Origin: Clostridium scatologenes
GTDB lineage: Bacteria > Bacillota > Clostridia > Clostridiales > Clostridiaceae
Assembly: GCF_000968375.1 (NCBI RefSeq)
Contig: NZ_CP009933.1
Span: 1,426,001 to 1,490,000 of the forward strand
Direction of reading: 5' to 3'
Length of the DNA: 64,000 bases
The translations under genes were made by a program, and so were the position numbers. Numbering within the stretch: position 1 is the stretch's first letter; each line of letters starts with the position of its first letter. The notes beneath the pieces are model-generated. The model saw only the letters and a list, made by a program, of their open reading frames with translations. It searched no databases and was not told the origin of the DNA. This document shows positions 26,969 through 35,672 of the stretch, piece after piece.

Positions 26969-27820
26969 ATGACTAAAATTGCGTTAGTTACAGATAGTAC
27001 ATCTGATTTAGATAAAGAAACAGTTAATAAGTACAATATAAAAGTACTACCATTAAGGATAGTTTATAAGGATAAAGAATATATAGACAGGGTAAATATA
27101 ACACCTAAAGAAGTTTATGATAATTTAGGAAAAGAAGTTCCTCATACATCATTACCATCTATGCAGGATATGGAAAAGCTTTTTGAACAATTGGAAGCTG
27201 AAGGATATACACATGCTATTATAGTGCCTATTTCTTCAGGATTATCAGGAACATATAGTACATTAAAGTTAGTAAGTAAAAATTATCCTAATATCATAAC
27301 TACAGTTTTTGATTCAAAATCTTTAACTTTAGGTGCAGGAGCTATATTGATAAAGTGTGGTGAACTTTTAGAAAATGGTAAGACTTATGAAGAAATAGTG
27401 GAAGCTTTGCCTAAAATAAGAGAAAGTATATCTGTATTCTATGCTGTTGATACATTAAAGTATCTTATTATTGGAGGAAGAATAGGTAAAGTTTCTGGTA
27501 CTGTAGGTGAACTGTTAAATATAAAACCAATAATATCAATAGATTCTTCTGGAATATACTATACTTATACAAAGGTTAGAGGAAATAAAAAGGCTATAAG
27601 TAAGTTAATGGATATTACAAAAGAAATGTTGATTTCTTCCAAATGCAGAGTTTGGGTTATGCATGGTGGTGCTGAAAGTGTGTGTGAAAAGATGTATGAA
27701 GCTTTCAAATTATTACCTAACATAACTTCTCTTGGGATGGGAGATATAAGTCCTGTAGCAGGAGTACACACAGGACCAGGACTTTTAGGGCTTGTAATAA
27801 TGAAAGAGTTGAATTTTTAA
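26969..27820 (+). CDS. DegV family fatty-acid-binding protein
   Basis: A 283-residue DegV protein (FakB-like), which binds a fatty acid and presents it to a fatty-acid kinase. The family hallmarks are VTDSTSDL at residues 7-14, the lipid-pocket segment ISSGLSGTYST near residue 90, the GGRIGK motif near 170, and the C-terminal GVHTGPGLLGL. No kinase gene (fakA) is nearby. It has its own promoter and the ribosome-binding site GGGAGG. Single-gene unit followed by a hairpin terminator. Confidence 0.93.
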   Translation: MTKIALVTDSTSDLDKETVNKYNIKVLPLRIVYKDKEYIDRVNITPKEVYDNLGKEVPHTSLPSMQDMEKLFEQLEAEGYTHAIIVPISSGLSGTYSTLKLVSKNYPNIITTVFDSKSLTLGAGAILIKCGELLENGKTYEEIVEALPKIRESISVFYAVDTLKYLIIGGRIGKVSGTVGELLNIKPIISIDSSGIYYTYTKVRGNKKAISKLMDITKEMLISSKCRVWVMHGGAESVCEKMYEAFKLLPNITSLGMGDISPVAGVHTGPGLLGLVIMKELNF

Positions 27821-28126
27821 GTAGAAATATATAAAAAAACTACTTAAAGTCAATATGAAAGTATGTAGAATCATAATTATTTACAAAAAAATAATTAGAT
27901 AATGCATATTGAAAAATAGCTAGTTAGCGTAATTTTATGCTTGACTTGCTATTTTTTATATGTAAATAAAATGTTAAAATGTATTGTGTTAGTACTATTT
28001 TATAAAGTTTCATCATGGTTATTTTGTATATTTTAAAGAGTAAATAAATTATTGATTTATTAGTTAAATAAGGATGACATTGTAGAAAAAAATTAGTAAT
28101 AGGTTTAATGAAAGGATGAGATACTT
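27821..28126. other. Intergenic region between degV and the Nudix regulator
   Basis: A 306-base non-coding stretch. It holds the degV terminator (27912-27957) and, in its second half, presumably the promoter and any NrtR-type operator of the Nudix gene. I saw no strong promoter consensus and no open frame with a ribosome-binding site. Confidence 0.5.
27912..27957 (+). terminator. Hairpin terminator downstream of degV
   Basis: AAAAATAGC (27912-27920) pairs with GCTATTTTT (27948-27956), and further short complementary blocks (AGT/ACT, GC/GC) extend the stem with bulges. A T-rich end follows. Confidence 0.65.
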
Positions 28127-29056
28127 ATGAGAAATATGTTACTTATAAATAAAGATGGATTAACTGAAAAGGAATTTTTAGAAAGTTATAAGCCAGGTAA
28201 TTATGAAAAGCCATCTAATACTGTTGATATGCTGCTTTTTACAATGGATGATAAATTAATGCATAATGATGTGAAAAAATTATCTGAAAAGGAGCTTAAA
28301 ATACTTCTAATAAAAAGAGGAAATCACCCTTATATGGAGTGCTTTGCAATCCCAGGTGGTTTTGTAAATATAGATGAAGCTTTAAATGAAGCTGCTTACA
28401 GAGAATTAAAGGAAGAAACAAGTGTAGAAAATGTATATTTGGAACAGTTGTATACTTGGGGAGATGATATAAAAAGAGATCCTAGGATGAGAGTTATATC
28501 AATATCTTACATGGCTTTAGTAGATAAAAATAGTATAAAGCCCAAGGCCGGGGATGATGCTAGTGATGTAAAATGGTTTTCTGTAAAAAAAGAATTTATA
28601 TTTTCAATTAAAGAAAAAGATGAAAAAAAAGATATATATAATTTAATACTAACATCTGATGATGAAGAAAATAAAATAGTTTATAAAATTACTGAAAAGT
28701 ATATTAAAAATGGTATTATGCCTAACAAGAAATCAGAATATGAACCTTTGAGTTTTAGTAAGGAGGAATTGGCTTTTGATCATGTAAAAATTATAGATAC
28801 TGCACTGGAAAGGTTGAAAAGTAAAATACAATATACACCTATAGCTTTTATGTTTTTGCCAAAATGTTTTACTCTGATAGAGCTTCAGAAGATTTATGAA
28901 GTTATTTTAAATAGAACTTTACTTAAGGAAAGTTTTATAAAAAAAGTTTTACCTATGCTAAAAGAAACAGATATCATAAAAGAAAATACTGATCATAGTT
29001 TTGAAAAGTGTTATGAATTTAATAAAGAATGGAAACACAATTTTTTAAATGAGTAA
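28127..29056 (+). CDS. Nudix hydrolase with NrtR-like C-terminal winged helix
   Basis: A 309-residue protein with a Nudix domain followed by a predicted winged-helix domain (about residues 215-300), the layout of NrtR, the ADP-ribose-responsive repressor of NAD metabolism. The Nudix box is at about residues 77-99 and keeps the catalytic REL-EE core, so hydrolase activity may be retained; the usual final Gly is replaced by Ser. NrtR usually sits beside NAD or sugar genes, but none is adjacent here. It could instead be an ADP-ribose pyrophosphatase. LytTR and membrane-protein genes follow after 36 bases, so cotranscription is possible. Confidence 0.8.
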   Translation: MRNMLLINKDGLTEKEFLESYKPGNYEKPSNTVDMLLFTMDDKLMHNDVKKLSEKELKILLIKRGNHPYMECFAIPGGFVNIDEALNEAAYRELKEETSVENVYLEQLYTWGDDIKRDPRMRVISISYMALVDKNSIKPKAGDDASDVKWFSVKKEFIFSIKEKDEKKDIYNLILTSDDEENKIVYKITEKYIKNGIMPNKKSEYEPLSFSKEELAFDHVKIIDTALERLKSKIQYTPIAFMFLPKCFTLIELQKIYEVILNRTLLKESFIKKVLPMLKETDIIKENTDHSFEKCYEFNKEWKHNFLNE

Positions 29057-29092
29057 AAAGTATTTTTATGTTGCATAAAATGAGGGTTTAGT

Positions 29093-29641
29093 ATGGAAAT
29101 GAATTTAATTTGTTCGAAAAATCTTGAAAGAATTATACAAGAAATTCTTAGTAATAGAAAAATAGTGATTAGTAAGGATTCTAAAGTATGTATAATTGAA
29201 AGAGGATTTGAATTACAAAAAGGCAAAATAGGAATATATTTTGATATGGAATCAATAAATGTTTTGATGGATTATTTGGATTATATGGCCTCAAATAAAG
29301 AAGACTTTAAAAATGTAATTACAGGAAAATGTGATGATGATGAGCTTAAAGTATTAACTTATGATGATATTTACTACTTTGAAGCTATGGGAAATGATGT
29401 TTTTTGCAGGACAGAGAATAAAAAATATAAGGTTAAAGAAAAGCTTTATGAGCTGGAGGAGAGATTACAAAATAAGGGCTTTATAAGGATAAGCAAGTGC
29501 TTTATTGTAAATATAGTTAAAGTAGATCGCATTATTTCATGGTTCAACAGCAAACTTATATTAAAAATAGTGGACATAGATGAAGAAATTTATGTTACAA
29601 GAAAATATTTAACTGAATTCAAAAAATTTCTTGGATTTTGA
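29093..29641 (+). CDS. LytTR-type DNA-binding regulator without receiver domain
   Basis: A 182-residue regulator whose C-terminal part (about residues 75-182) is a LytTR DNA-binding domain: DDIYYFEAMGNDVFCRT, KLYELEERL, FIRISKCFIVNIVKVDRI. The N-terminal 70 residues are a small domain not recognised as a receiver. In Firmicutes, LytTR proteins of this type are commonly paired with a small membrane inhibitor encoded just downstream, and the next gene fits. GAGGG stands six bases before the ATG. Targets are unknown; self-regulation is common in the group. Confidence 0.88.
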   Translation: MEMNLICSKNLERIIQEILSNRKIVISKDSKVCIIERGFELQKGKIGIYFDMESINVLMDYLDYMASNKEDFKNVITGKCDDDELKVLTYDDIYYFEAMGNDVFCRTENKKYKVKEKLYELEERLQNKGFIRISKCFIVNIVKVDRIISWFNSKLILKIVDIDEEIYVTRKYLTEFKKFLGF

Positions 29642-29653
29642 GGTGTTTTAATT

Positions 29654-30085
29654 ATGAAAGAAAATTTAAAGGATTTCTTATTTAATTTATTTCTATCTTC
29701 TCTTATTGGATTATTTGTTGGTATGCTTGAAGTAACTATTACAAATATGAGTAGTATGGTAGTAGTTACATTAATTACTGATTCTTTGATTGGCGCTTTT
29801 ATTGGAACAATTTCAATGTTTACTTTTATATACATATTTGAGATGAAGGAAATGGATATAAAAATAGCATTTATAGCAGTGTTTATGATAATAGCAATTG
29901 TTTCTAGTATACCATCTATTTATTTGTATTTTGCTGAAAATATTAATATTTCTATAGTAAGACTAATGTCAATTGTAATATCAGCAGAATTTCTTGGTAT
30001 GAGTCTTTGTTACTATTCTTATAAAAAATGTTTGGAGCTTAATTCAAAACTTTTAAATAAGAAAAAACAGTTTTCGCAAAAGTAA
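29654..30085 (+). CDS. Four-helix membrane protein, DUF3021-like partner of LytTR
   Basis: A 143-residue membrane protein with four transmembrane helices (about residues 9-30, 38-62, 73-95 and 103-123) and a lysine-rich tail. It begins 12 bases after the LytTR gene. This gene order and topology match the DUF3021 membrane proteins that hold their LytTR partner inactive at the membrane. The sequence match to DUF3021 is only by general pattern, so the family name is tentative, but the functional pairing is likely. Confidence 0.7.
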   Translation: MKENLKDFLFNLFLSSLIGLFVGMLEVTITNMSSMVVVTLITDSLIGAFIGTISMFTFIYIFEMKEMDIKIAFIAVFMIIAIVSSIPSIYLYFAENINISIVRLMSIVISAEFLGMSLCYYSYKKCLELNSKLLNKKKQFSQK

Positions 30086-30109
30086 GACTGTGGAGTTGTC
30101 CACAGTCTT
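30084..30109. terminator. Compact GC-rich terminator
   Basis: A 10-bp stem, AAGACTGTGG (30084-30093) with CCACAGTCTT (30100-30109). It overlaps the stop codon of the membrane-protein gene and faces the convergent LysR gene. Confidence 0.8.
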
Positions 30110-30116
30110 TATATTT

Positions 30117-30977
30117 TTAAGTAAGCATTTTTAAAAAATTTTTCATAGTGTTGGACATATAACTATTATTTAACCAAACTAAAAAAGTTTCAGTAACTAA
30201 ATTGGGATTGGTAATTTCTTTATATGTTAAATTTATATTTGGAATAAGATTTACAGTAGATTTAGGAACTATAGCTACTCCCATACCTGTAGTAGCCCAA
30301 GTTAGCATAGATCTTACATCATCAGTTTCACAAAATATATTTGGAGTAAAATTAAGTCCGCTGCAAGCATCAACTATCATAGATTTAAATGCAACATGTA
30401 CTATTAAAGGCGAATTCTTAAGGTCAATTAAATTAATTTTCTTTTTCTTTGGTGAAGACAAAAAGCTACTATGTATTGCAGCTACCATGTGTTCTTTGGA
30501 TAGAGATTTATATTTAAGATTTTTAGAATCAAATGGACATCGTATTATTCCTATTTGAATAATTCCATTATTCAAAAGATCTAGTATTCTAGTGCTGTTT
30601 CCTTCTCTTATTTGGAAATTTACTTTTGGATAGAGATTATGAAAGTTATTTATATTTTCAGGCAACATTGAAGCTGTAGAGGCAATGGTTCCAATAGCTA
30701 AAGTTCCTTCAATGCCTTTATTAAAATCTTTTAATTCCTTAAGAGTAGTTTCAACTAATTCAACAATTTTCTCACTGCGATCATATAAAAACCTACCTGC
30801 ATCTGTTAATTGAGATTTTCTAGTAGTTCTTTCAATTAACTTTGTACCAATTTCATTTTCCAACATTTTTAGTTGATAGCTTAGAGGTGGTTGAGCTATA
30901 TGAAGTTTTTTAGATGCATTAGTTAAAGTACCTTCTCTAGCAATGGTTAAAAAATATTTAATTTGCTTAATATCCAT
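30117..30977 (-). CDS. LysR-family transcriptional regulator
   Basis: A 286-residue LysR-type regulator with an N-terminal winged helix-turn-helix (residues 1-60: MDIKQIKYFLTIAREGTL, KLHIAQPPLSYQLKMLE) and a periplasmic-binding-like effector domain (about 90-286). It is divergent from an EamA-type transporter gene with 183 bases between, the classical arrangement for a LysR protein controlling its neighbour. The effector is unknown. The start is supported by GAAAGG upstream. The long AT palindrome in the intergenic region is a possible binding site. Confidence 0.93.
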   Translation of the reverse strand: MDIKQIKYFLTIAREGTLTNASKKLHIAQPPLSYQLKMLENEIGTKLIERTTRKSQLTDAGRFLYDRSEKIVELVETTLKELKDFNKGIEGTLAIGTIASTASMLPENINNFHNLYPKVNFQIREGNSTRILDLLNNGIIQIGIIRCPFDSKNLKYKSLSKEHMVAAIHSSFLSSPKKKKINLIDLKNSPLIVHVAFKSMIVDACSGLNFTPNIFCETDDVRSMLTWATTGMGVAIVPKSTVNLIPNINLTYKEITNPNLVTETFLVWLNNSYMSNTMKNFLKMLT

Positions 30978-30993
30978 ATTAGTAATCCTTTCT

Positions 30994-31024
30994 ATAATAT
31001 ATATAATTTGTATATATATATTAT
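30994..31024. promoter_or_regulatory. AT-rich palindrome, possible LysR operator
   Basis: ATAATATATATA (30994-31005) and TATATATATATTAT (31011-31024) flank ATTTG. It lies 17 bases upstream of the LysR start codon. Alternating AT tracts form palindromes by chance, so this is weak. Confidence 0.3.
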
Positions 31025-31160
31025 ATATTATAAGTATTTTTTTTATAAGTAGTATTTTGCTATACTGAAATAGTAAACATAAATAATTAAGTATTAAAAA
31101 TATTTAGAAAAAAGTTTGATGTATTTATGAAAACAATATTTTATGTAGGGGGTAATTTTT

Positions 31161-32123
31161 GTGAAACAGGGATATATTAGTATTATTTTAGCAACGGTTT
31201 TATTTAGTAGTATGGAGGTAGCGTTAAAGTTAATTTCAGGTCAATTTAATCCAATACAGTTAACTTTTTTAAGATTTTTAATAGGAGCAGTAATACTTCT
31301 TCCAGCAGCCCTAAAAAGTTTAAAAGATAAAAAAATTTTATTAAACAAAGATGATTTTAAAGTATTTGCACTTTTAGGATTTGTATGTGTTGTAGTAAGT
31401 ATGACTTTTTATCAATTAGCTATTTTATATAGTAAAGCATCTATTGTTGCAATATTATTTAGTTGCAATCCAATATTTGTAATATTTTTTGCTTATTTTA
31501 TGCTTAGCGAGAAAATATATAAAACTACAATTGCATCATTAGTTATAAGTATTATAGCAATTATAATTATTATGAATCCATTTCATATGACTAATAATAT
31601 TTATGGTATTTTGTTTACTATTTTAGCTGCTGTTACTTTTGCTTTATATGGTGTAATTGGGAAGAAATTTAGTAAAAAGTATGGTGGTGTTGTGCAAACT
31701 TGTTTTTGCTTTATTATGGGAAGTGCTGAAATGTTTTTGATAATATTAGTAAGTAAAATAAATTTTTTAGCACAAATAATTTATCAATCTAAATTCAAAA
31801 TTTTCTCAAACATACCAATTTTAAAGGGAATTACATTATCTAGCATACCTGGATTGATTTTTGTAGGAGTGTTTGTAACTGGTTTAGGTTATACTTTTTA
31901 TTTATTAGCAATGGAGAAAACATCTGCAGCTACTGCTTCTTTAGTGTTTTATATAAAACCTGCATTAGCACCAATATTGGCCTTAATTATTTTAAGAGAA
32001 GTTATTAATCTAAATACAATTCTAGGAATTATTTTAATTGTCATAAGTTCATCTATAACATTTATATCTAATAAAAAACGAGTAAAATTGGAAGAGGTTG
32101 AAGTAAAGGAAGAGCTAGTATAA
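31161..32123 (+). CDS. EamA/DMT family transporter
   Basis: A 320-residue inner-membrane transporter with ten predicted transmembrane helices arranged as two EamA repeats (residues about 5-135 and 145-300). The motifs FLRFLIGAVILLP and the second-repeat pattern SLVFYIKPALAPILALIILRE are characteristic of drug/metabolite exporters. The substrate is unknown, with amino acids or small metabolites typical. The start is GTG with AGGGGGT upstream. It is probably controlled by the divergent LysR regulator. Confidence 0.92.
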   Translation: MKQGYISIILATVLFSSMEVALKLISGQFNPIQLTFLRFLIGAVILLPAALKSLKDKKILLNKDDFKVFALLGFVCVVVSMTFYQLAILYSKASIVAILFSCNPIFVIFFAYFMLSEKIYKTTIASLVISIIAIIIIMNPFHMTNNIYGILFTILAAVTFALYGVIGKKFSKKYGGVVQTCFCFIMGSAEMFLIILVSKINFLAQIIYQSKFKIFSNIPILKGITLSSIPGLIFVGVFVTGLGYTFYLLAMEKTSAATASLVFYIKPALAPILALIILREVINLNTILGIILIVISSSITFISNKKRVKLEEVEVKEELV

Positions 32124-32351
32124 ATATTGAAATTTAATATGTTTATATGAAATTTTAAAAATTATTCATAAAATAAAATGGGATTATTGTATTAAAGATA
32201 AATATTACAATTAATATGCTTTATTATCGAGTTATAAAGTAATATATTGTATGTAAGTTTTTTAATGCAGCAATCCTTTTTTGTTTTTGTAATTATATGA
32301 TATAATTTTTATTACATGGTAAAAATACTACAAAATGGAAGGCGATGAACT

Positions 32352-35099
32352 ATGAAAAAATCAGAGGATATTATATTTGAATATTTGTATAATAAATGCA
32401 AAGAACAAAAAAGAGAAGGGTTAGTTGAAAAATTAGGCTGCAGTACTAAAGAAATTGCAGATAGTTTGACACTTCAAAGAACAAACGTAAGTAGTATATT
32501 AAATATAATGTGTAGGCAAGGAAAGGTTTTTAAAATAAAAGGAAAACCTATTATATATTATGTGAATTTATGTAAAGAACAATGTGAAAATAGTAAAAAT
32601 TTTAAAGGAAATTATACAAGTTTTAATACTCTTATTGGTAGAAATAAAAGTCTAAAAAAATGTATCGAACAAGCTAAAGCTGCTATTTTATATCCTCCTA
32701 ATGGATTACATACGTTACTTTTAGGTCCAACTGGTGTTGGAAAAACAATGTTTGCTGAAGTTATGTATAAATTTGCAATAGAAAAAGGGATTATTCCTAT
32801 AAATAGCCCTTTTGTATCTTTTAATTGTGCAGATTATGCTAATAATCCCCAATTAATATTAGCACATCTTTTTGGAAGTAAAAAAGGGGCTTTTACAGGT
32901 GCCGATAGAGATAAAGATGGTCTTGTGGATAAAGCTAATGGAGGAATATTATTTTTAGATGAGATTCACAGATTGCCTCCTGAAGGTCAAGAAATGCTAT
33001 TTATGATAATTGATAAAGGTATATATACGCCTTTAGGAGATATAGAGAAAAAGAAAATTAGTAAGGTACGTATAATATGTGCAACTACAGAGAATGTGGA
33101 TAGTGTACTTTTAAACACATTTAGTAGAAGAATTCCTATAACAATAAATATACCAATGCTTAAGGATAGAAGTTTGGAAGAAAGATTTGAACTTATTTGT
33201 GAATTTTTTAAGACAGAATCAGAAAGAATCGGAAGAGAAATATTTGTATCAACTAATACAATAAGAGCTTTGCTTCTTTATAGTTGTGCAGGTAACATAG
33301 GACAATTAAAAGGTGATATACAGCTTGGATGCGCTAATGCGTTTTTAAAATATGTGTCTAAAGGCAAGAAAAAAATAGAAGTACATAGTACAGATTTTTT
33401 AAATAATGTAAGACAAGGCTTATTACTGTATAAACAAAATTCACAAGTATTAGATAAGATAATTAATGAAGATATTGAATTAAATTTTAATTCTAAGATA
33501 ACCAAACATAAGGTCAAAATAAATGACAAATCTTTACCTAATAATTTTTATGAAAGTATTGAAAAAAGGATACAGGAACTTAGGGAGCGTGGTATAGAAG
33601 AAAATGATATTAACTTTTTAATGGATTTTGATATAAAAAAGTATTTAAAAAAATATGTAGGTGAATTTGAACAAGAAGTAAAAAAAGAAGAATTATCTAA
33701 AATAGTAGATAAAAAAATAATCAATATAGTAGAAAAATTTTTAGACGTTGCATCGAAAAAAATGAAAAAAGTTTTTCCAGTTAAAATATTTTATGGATTA
33801 TGCCTTCACATTAACTCAAGTATTGAAAGGATAATTAGTAACAAAAATTTACTCAATCATAATTTAAATGAAATAGTAGAAAAAGATAGAGAAGAATATA
33901 AATTAGCGTTAGTTTTAGTAGATAAATTAGAAGAAGAATTTAATATTAAAATACCATTAGAAGAAATAGAATTTATTGCTATGTTTTTATGTGTAGATGA
34001 TTTGGATGGAGATAAGACATCATATAAACCTATTATTGTAGTTGCTATGCATGGAGAGAGTACAGCTTCATCTATGACTGAAGTGGCTAATAAATTGGTA
34101 GGTGGTAACAATGTATATGGTTATGATATGACTTTAGATAAAAATCCACAAACAGCTTATATAGAGCTTAAAGATTTTATAATGACAAATCATCAAGGTT
34201 TTGGTGTAATACTTTTAGTAGACATGGGGTCTTTAGGAATGTTTGGAGAACTTATAAGTGAGGAAATTGGAATTGAAATAAGGGTAATTGATATGGTGTC
34301 TACATTGATTGTTATTGAATGTGCAAGAAAGGCTCTTACTAACAATAATATAAATATTATATGTGAAGAAGCTAAACAATCAGTAAGTTTTTTAAATAAT
34401 TATAATATAAGTCTAAGTGAAACGTATATACCACGAAAGGACAATATAATAATAACAAATTGTATTACAGGTGAAGGTAGTGCTATCAAGGTAAAGAATA
34501 TGATTGAAGAAAAAATAAATTTAGCATCAAGAGATATACAAATAGTTCCATTATCAGCTAGTGACAGAAAGGAGATGTATAATACTATAAATATATTATC
34601 TAAAAATAACAAAATACTTGCTATAGTTGGAACTGTAAATCCTAATGTGTATGGAATACCATTTATACCTGTTTCGGAACTTTTTTTAGATTCCAATTAT
34701 ACAAGACTAAAAGACATAGTAAACAGAATTGAAACATTAGAAAATTTCTACAATGAGATATTTCAAAGTTTAGAAAGCGAAATAAAAGAATTAAGTATGG
34801 GTGATTTTAGGCCTTTGTGCACAAATTTTTTAGACAATGTAAAAGAAAATATAACTGATAATATAGATATATATATGGTTTCAGGATTAATACTACATTT
34901 AGCTTGTGCCATAATAAGATTGATTAATAAAGAAAATACACCTAAATGTACAAATAAACAAAAAGTAATGAGCTATTCAAAAGAATATGATTGTTTAAAA
35001 GAAGCATTGAAACCGATAGAGAGATTTTATAATATTAAATTTTCGGATGATGAATTTTGCCACATACTAATTATAATTTTAAATATAGTAAATATATAA
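32352..35099 (+). CDS. LevR/ManR-type sigma-54-dependent activator with PTS regulatory domains
   Basis: A 915-residue activator. An N-terminal DNA-binding winged helix (residues about 5-75) is followed by a sigma-54-interacting AAA+ domain with Walker A GPTGVGKT (125-132), the sigma-54 loop GAFTGA (179-184) and Walker B ILFLDEIH. Next come PTS regulation domain 1 (about 450-545), an EIIA-Man-like domain with a phosphorylatable histidine (His567 in AMHGEST) and PTS regulation domain 2 (about 805-915). Phosphorylation by HPr or EIIB sets its activity. The -24/-12 promoter and repeats directly downstream show that its target is the adjacent PTS operon. Confidence 0.95.
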   Translation: MKKSEDIIFEYLYNKCKEQKREGLVEKLGCSTKEIADSLTLQRTNVSSILNIMCRQGKVFKIKGKPIIYYVNLCKEQCENSKNFKGNYTSFNTLIGRNKSLKKCIEQAKAAILYPPNGLHTLLLGPTGVGKTMFAEVMYKFAIEKGIIPINSPFVSFNCADYANNPQLILAHLFGSKKGAFTGADRDKDGLVDKANGGILFLDEIHRLPPEGQEMLFMIIDKGIYTPLGDIEKKKISKVRIICATTENVDSVLLNTFSRRIPITINIPMLKDRSLEERFELICEFFKTESERIGREIFVSTNTIRALLLYSCAGNIGQLKGDIQLGCANAFLKYVSKGKKKIEVHSTDFLNNVRQGLLLYKQNSQVLDKIINEDIELNFNSKITKHKVKINDKSLPNNFYESIEKRIQELRERGIEENDINFLMDFDIKKYLKKYVGEFEQEVKKEELSKIVDKKIINIVEKFLDVASKKMKKVFPVKIFYGLCLHINSSIERIISNKNLLNHNLNEIVEKDREEYKLALVLVDKLEEEFNIKIPLEEIEFIAMFLCVDDLDGDKTSYKPIIVVAMHGESTASSMTEVANKLVGGNNVYGYDMTLDKNPQTAYIELKDFIMTNHQGFGVILLVDMGSLGMFGELISEEIGIEIRVIDMVSTLIVIECARKALTNNNINIICEEAKQSVSFLNNYNISLSETYIPRKDNIIITNCITGEGSAIKVKNMIEEKINLASRDIQIVPLSASDRKEMYNTINILSKNNKILAIVGTVNPNVYGIPFIPVSELFLDSNYTRLKDIVNRIETLENFYNEIFQSLESEIKELSMGDFRPLCTNFLDNVKENITDNIDIYMVSGLILHLACAIIRLINKENTPKCTNKQKVMSYSKEYDCLKEALKPIERFYNIKFSDDEFCHILIIILNIVNI

Positions 35100-35108
35100 G
35101 AAATTAGT

Positions 35109-35213
35109 ATGTGTATAAAAATAAACTTGTACAAAAATATCATGTGTATAAATAAATATCATACAGATTAATGAAAAATATCATGTGTATAAAATTTTAA
35201 AAATGTGTATAAA
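35109..35213 (+). repeat. Four direct repeats of ATGTGTATAAA, probable activator binding sites
   Basis: Identical 11-base copies start at 35109, 35142, 35183 and 35203, all in the same orientation. The second and third are both preceded by AAAAATATC. They lie 42-146 bases upstream of the sigma-54 promoter, where enhancer sites for a LevR-type activator are expected. Confidence 0.75.
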
Positions 35214-35254
35214 TGATAAAAGAGGCATAGGGCAAATTTCCTATGTTTTCTTAT

Positions 35255-35272
35255 TTGGCATGGGTTTTGCTT
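35255..35272 (+). promoter_or_regulatory. Sigma-54 (-24/-12) promoter of the PTS operon
   Basis: TTGGCATG-GGTT-TTGCTT: the invariant GG (35257-35258) and GC (35269-35270) are 12 bases apart, a nearly perfect match to the sigma-54 consensus TTGGCACG-N4-TTGCW. It lies 44 bases before the IIB start codon. Confidence 0.88.
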
Positions 35273-35316
35273 CGTAAATAAATGAAGATAAAAAATATTA
35301 TTTAGGGGGAATTATT

Positions 35317-35622
35317 ATGAATATTTTATTGGCATGTTCATCAGGGATGTCTACAAGTTTAGTAGTGAAAAAAATGCAGGAAGCAGCAGCAAATAGAAAT
35401 ATAGAATGCAAAATTTGGGCTGTTGCTCAAGATAAAGTAGAAGAAGAAATGAAAAAGGCAGATGTTTTATTAATAGGACCTCAAATGAGATTCTTAAAGC
35501 AGAAATTTGAAACTATGGCAAAAGAAATAGGTATAAATATGGATATTATTAAACCTATGGATTATGGAAGATGTGATGGCAATTCAATTTTAGATGCAGC
35601 TATAGAACTTATAAAAAAATAG
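35317..35622 (+). CDS. PTS lactose/cellobiose-class IIB component
   Basis: A 101-residue phosphocarrier of the lactose/cellobiose class. The phosphorylated Cys7 lies in the loop ACSSGMSTS typical of these IIB proteins. It passes phosphate from IIA to the sugar bound by IIC. It is the first gene of a IIB-IIC-IIA-glucosidase operon behind the sigma-54 promoter. The ribosome-binding site is TAGGGGG. Complete and of the usual length. Confidence 0.93.
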   Translation: MNILLACSSGMSTSLVVKKMQEAAANRNIECKIWAVAQDKVEEEMKKADVLLIGPQMRFLKQKFETMAKEIGINMDIIKPMDYGRCDGNSILDAAIELIKK

Positions 35623-35672
35623 TTTTTAATGGGTAAGGTGATAACGTTTAATAGATAAAGGAGTGAAAATTT

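Noticed and set aside
30994..31024. Alternating AT palindrome as a proven LysR operator
   Set aside because: Listed only as a weak candidate: TA repeats form palindromes by chance, and the T-N11-A motif is not specific here.
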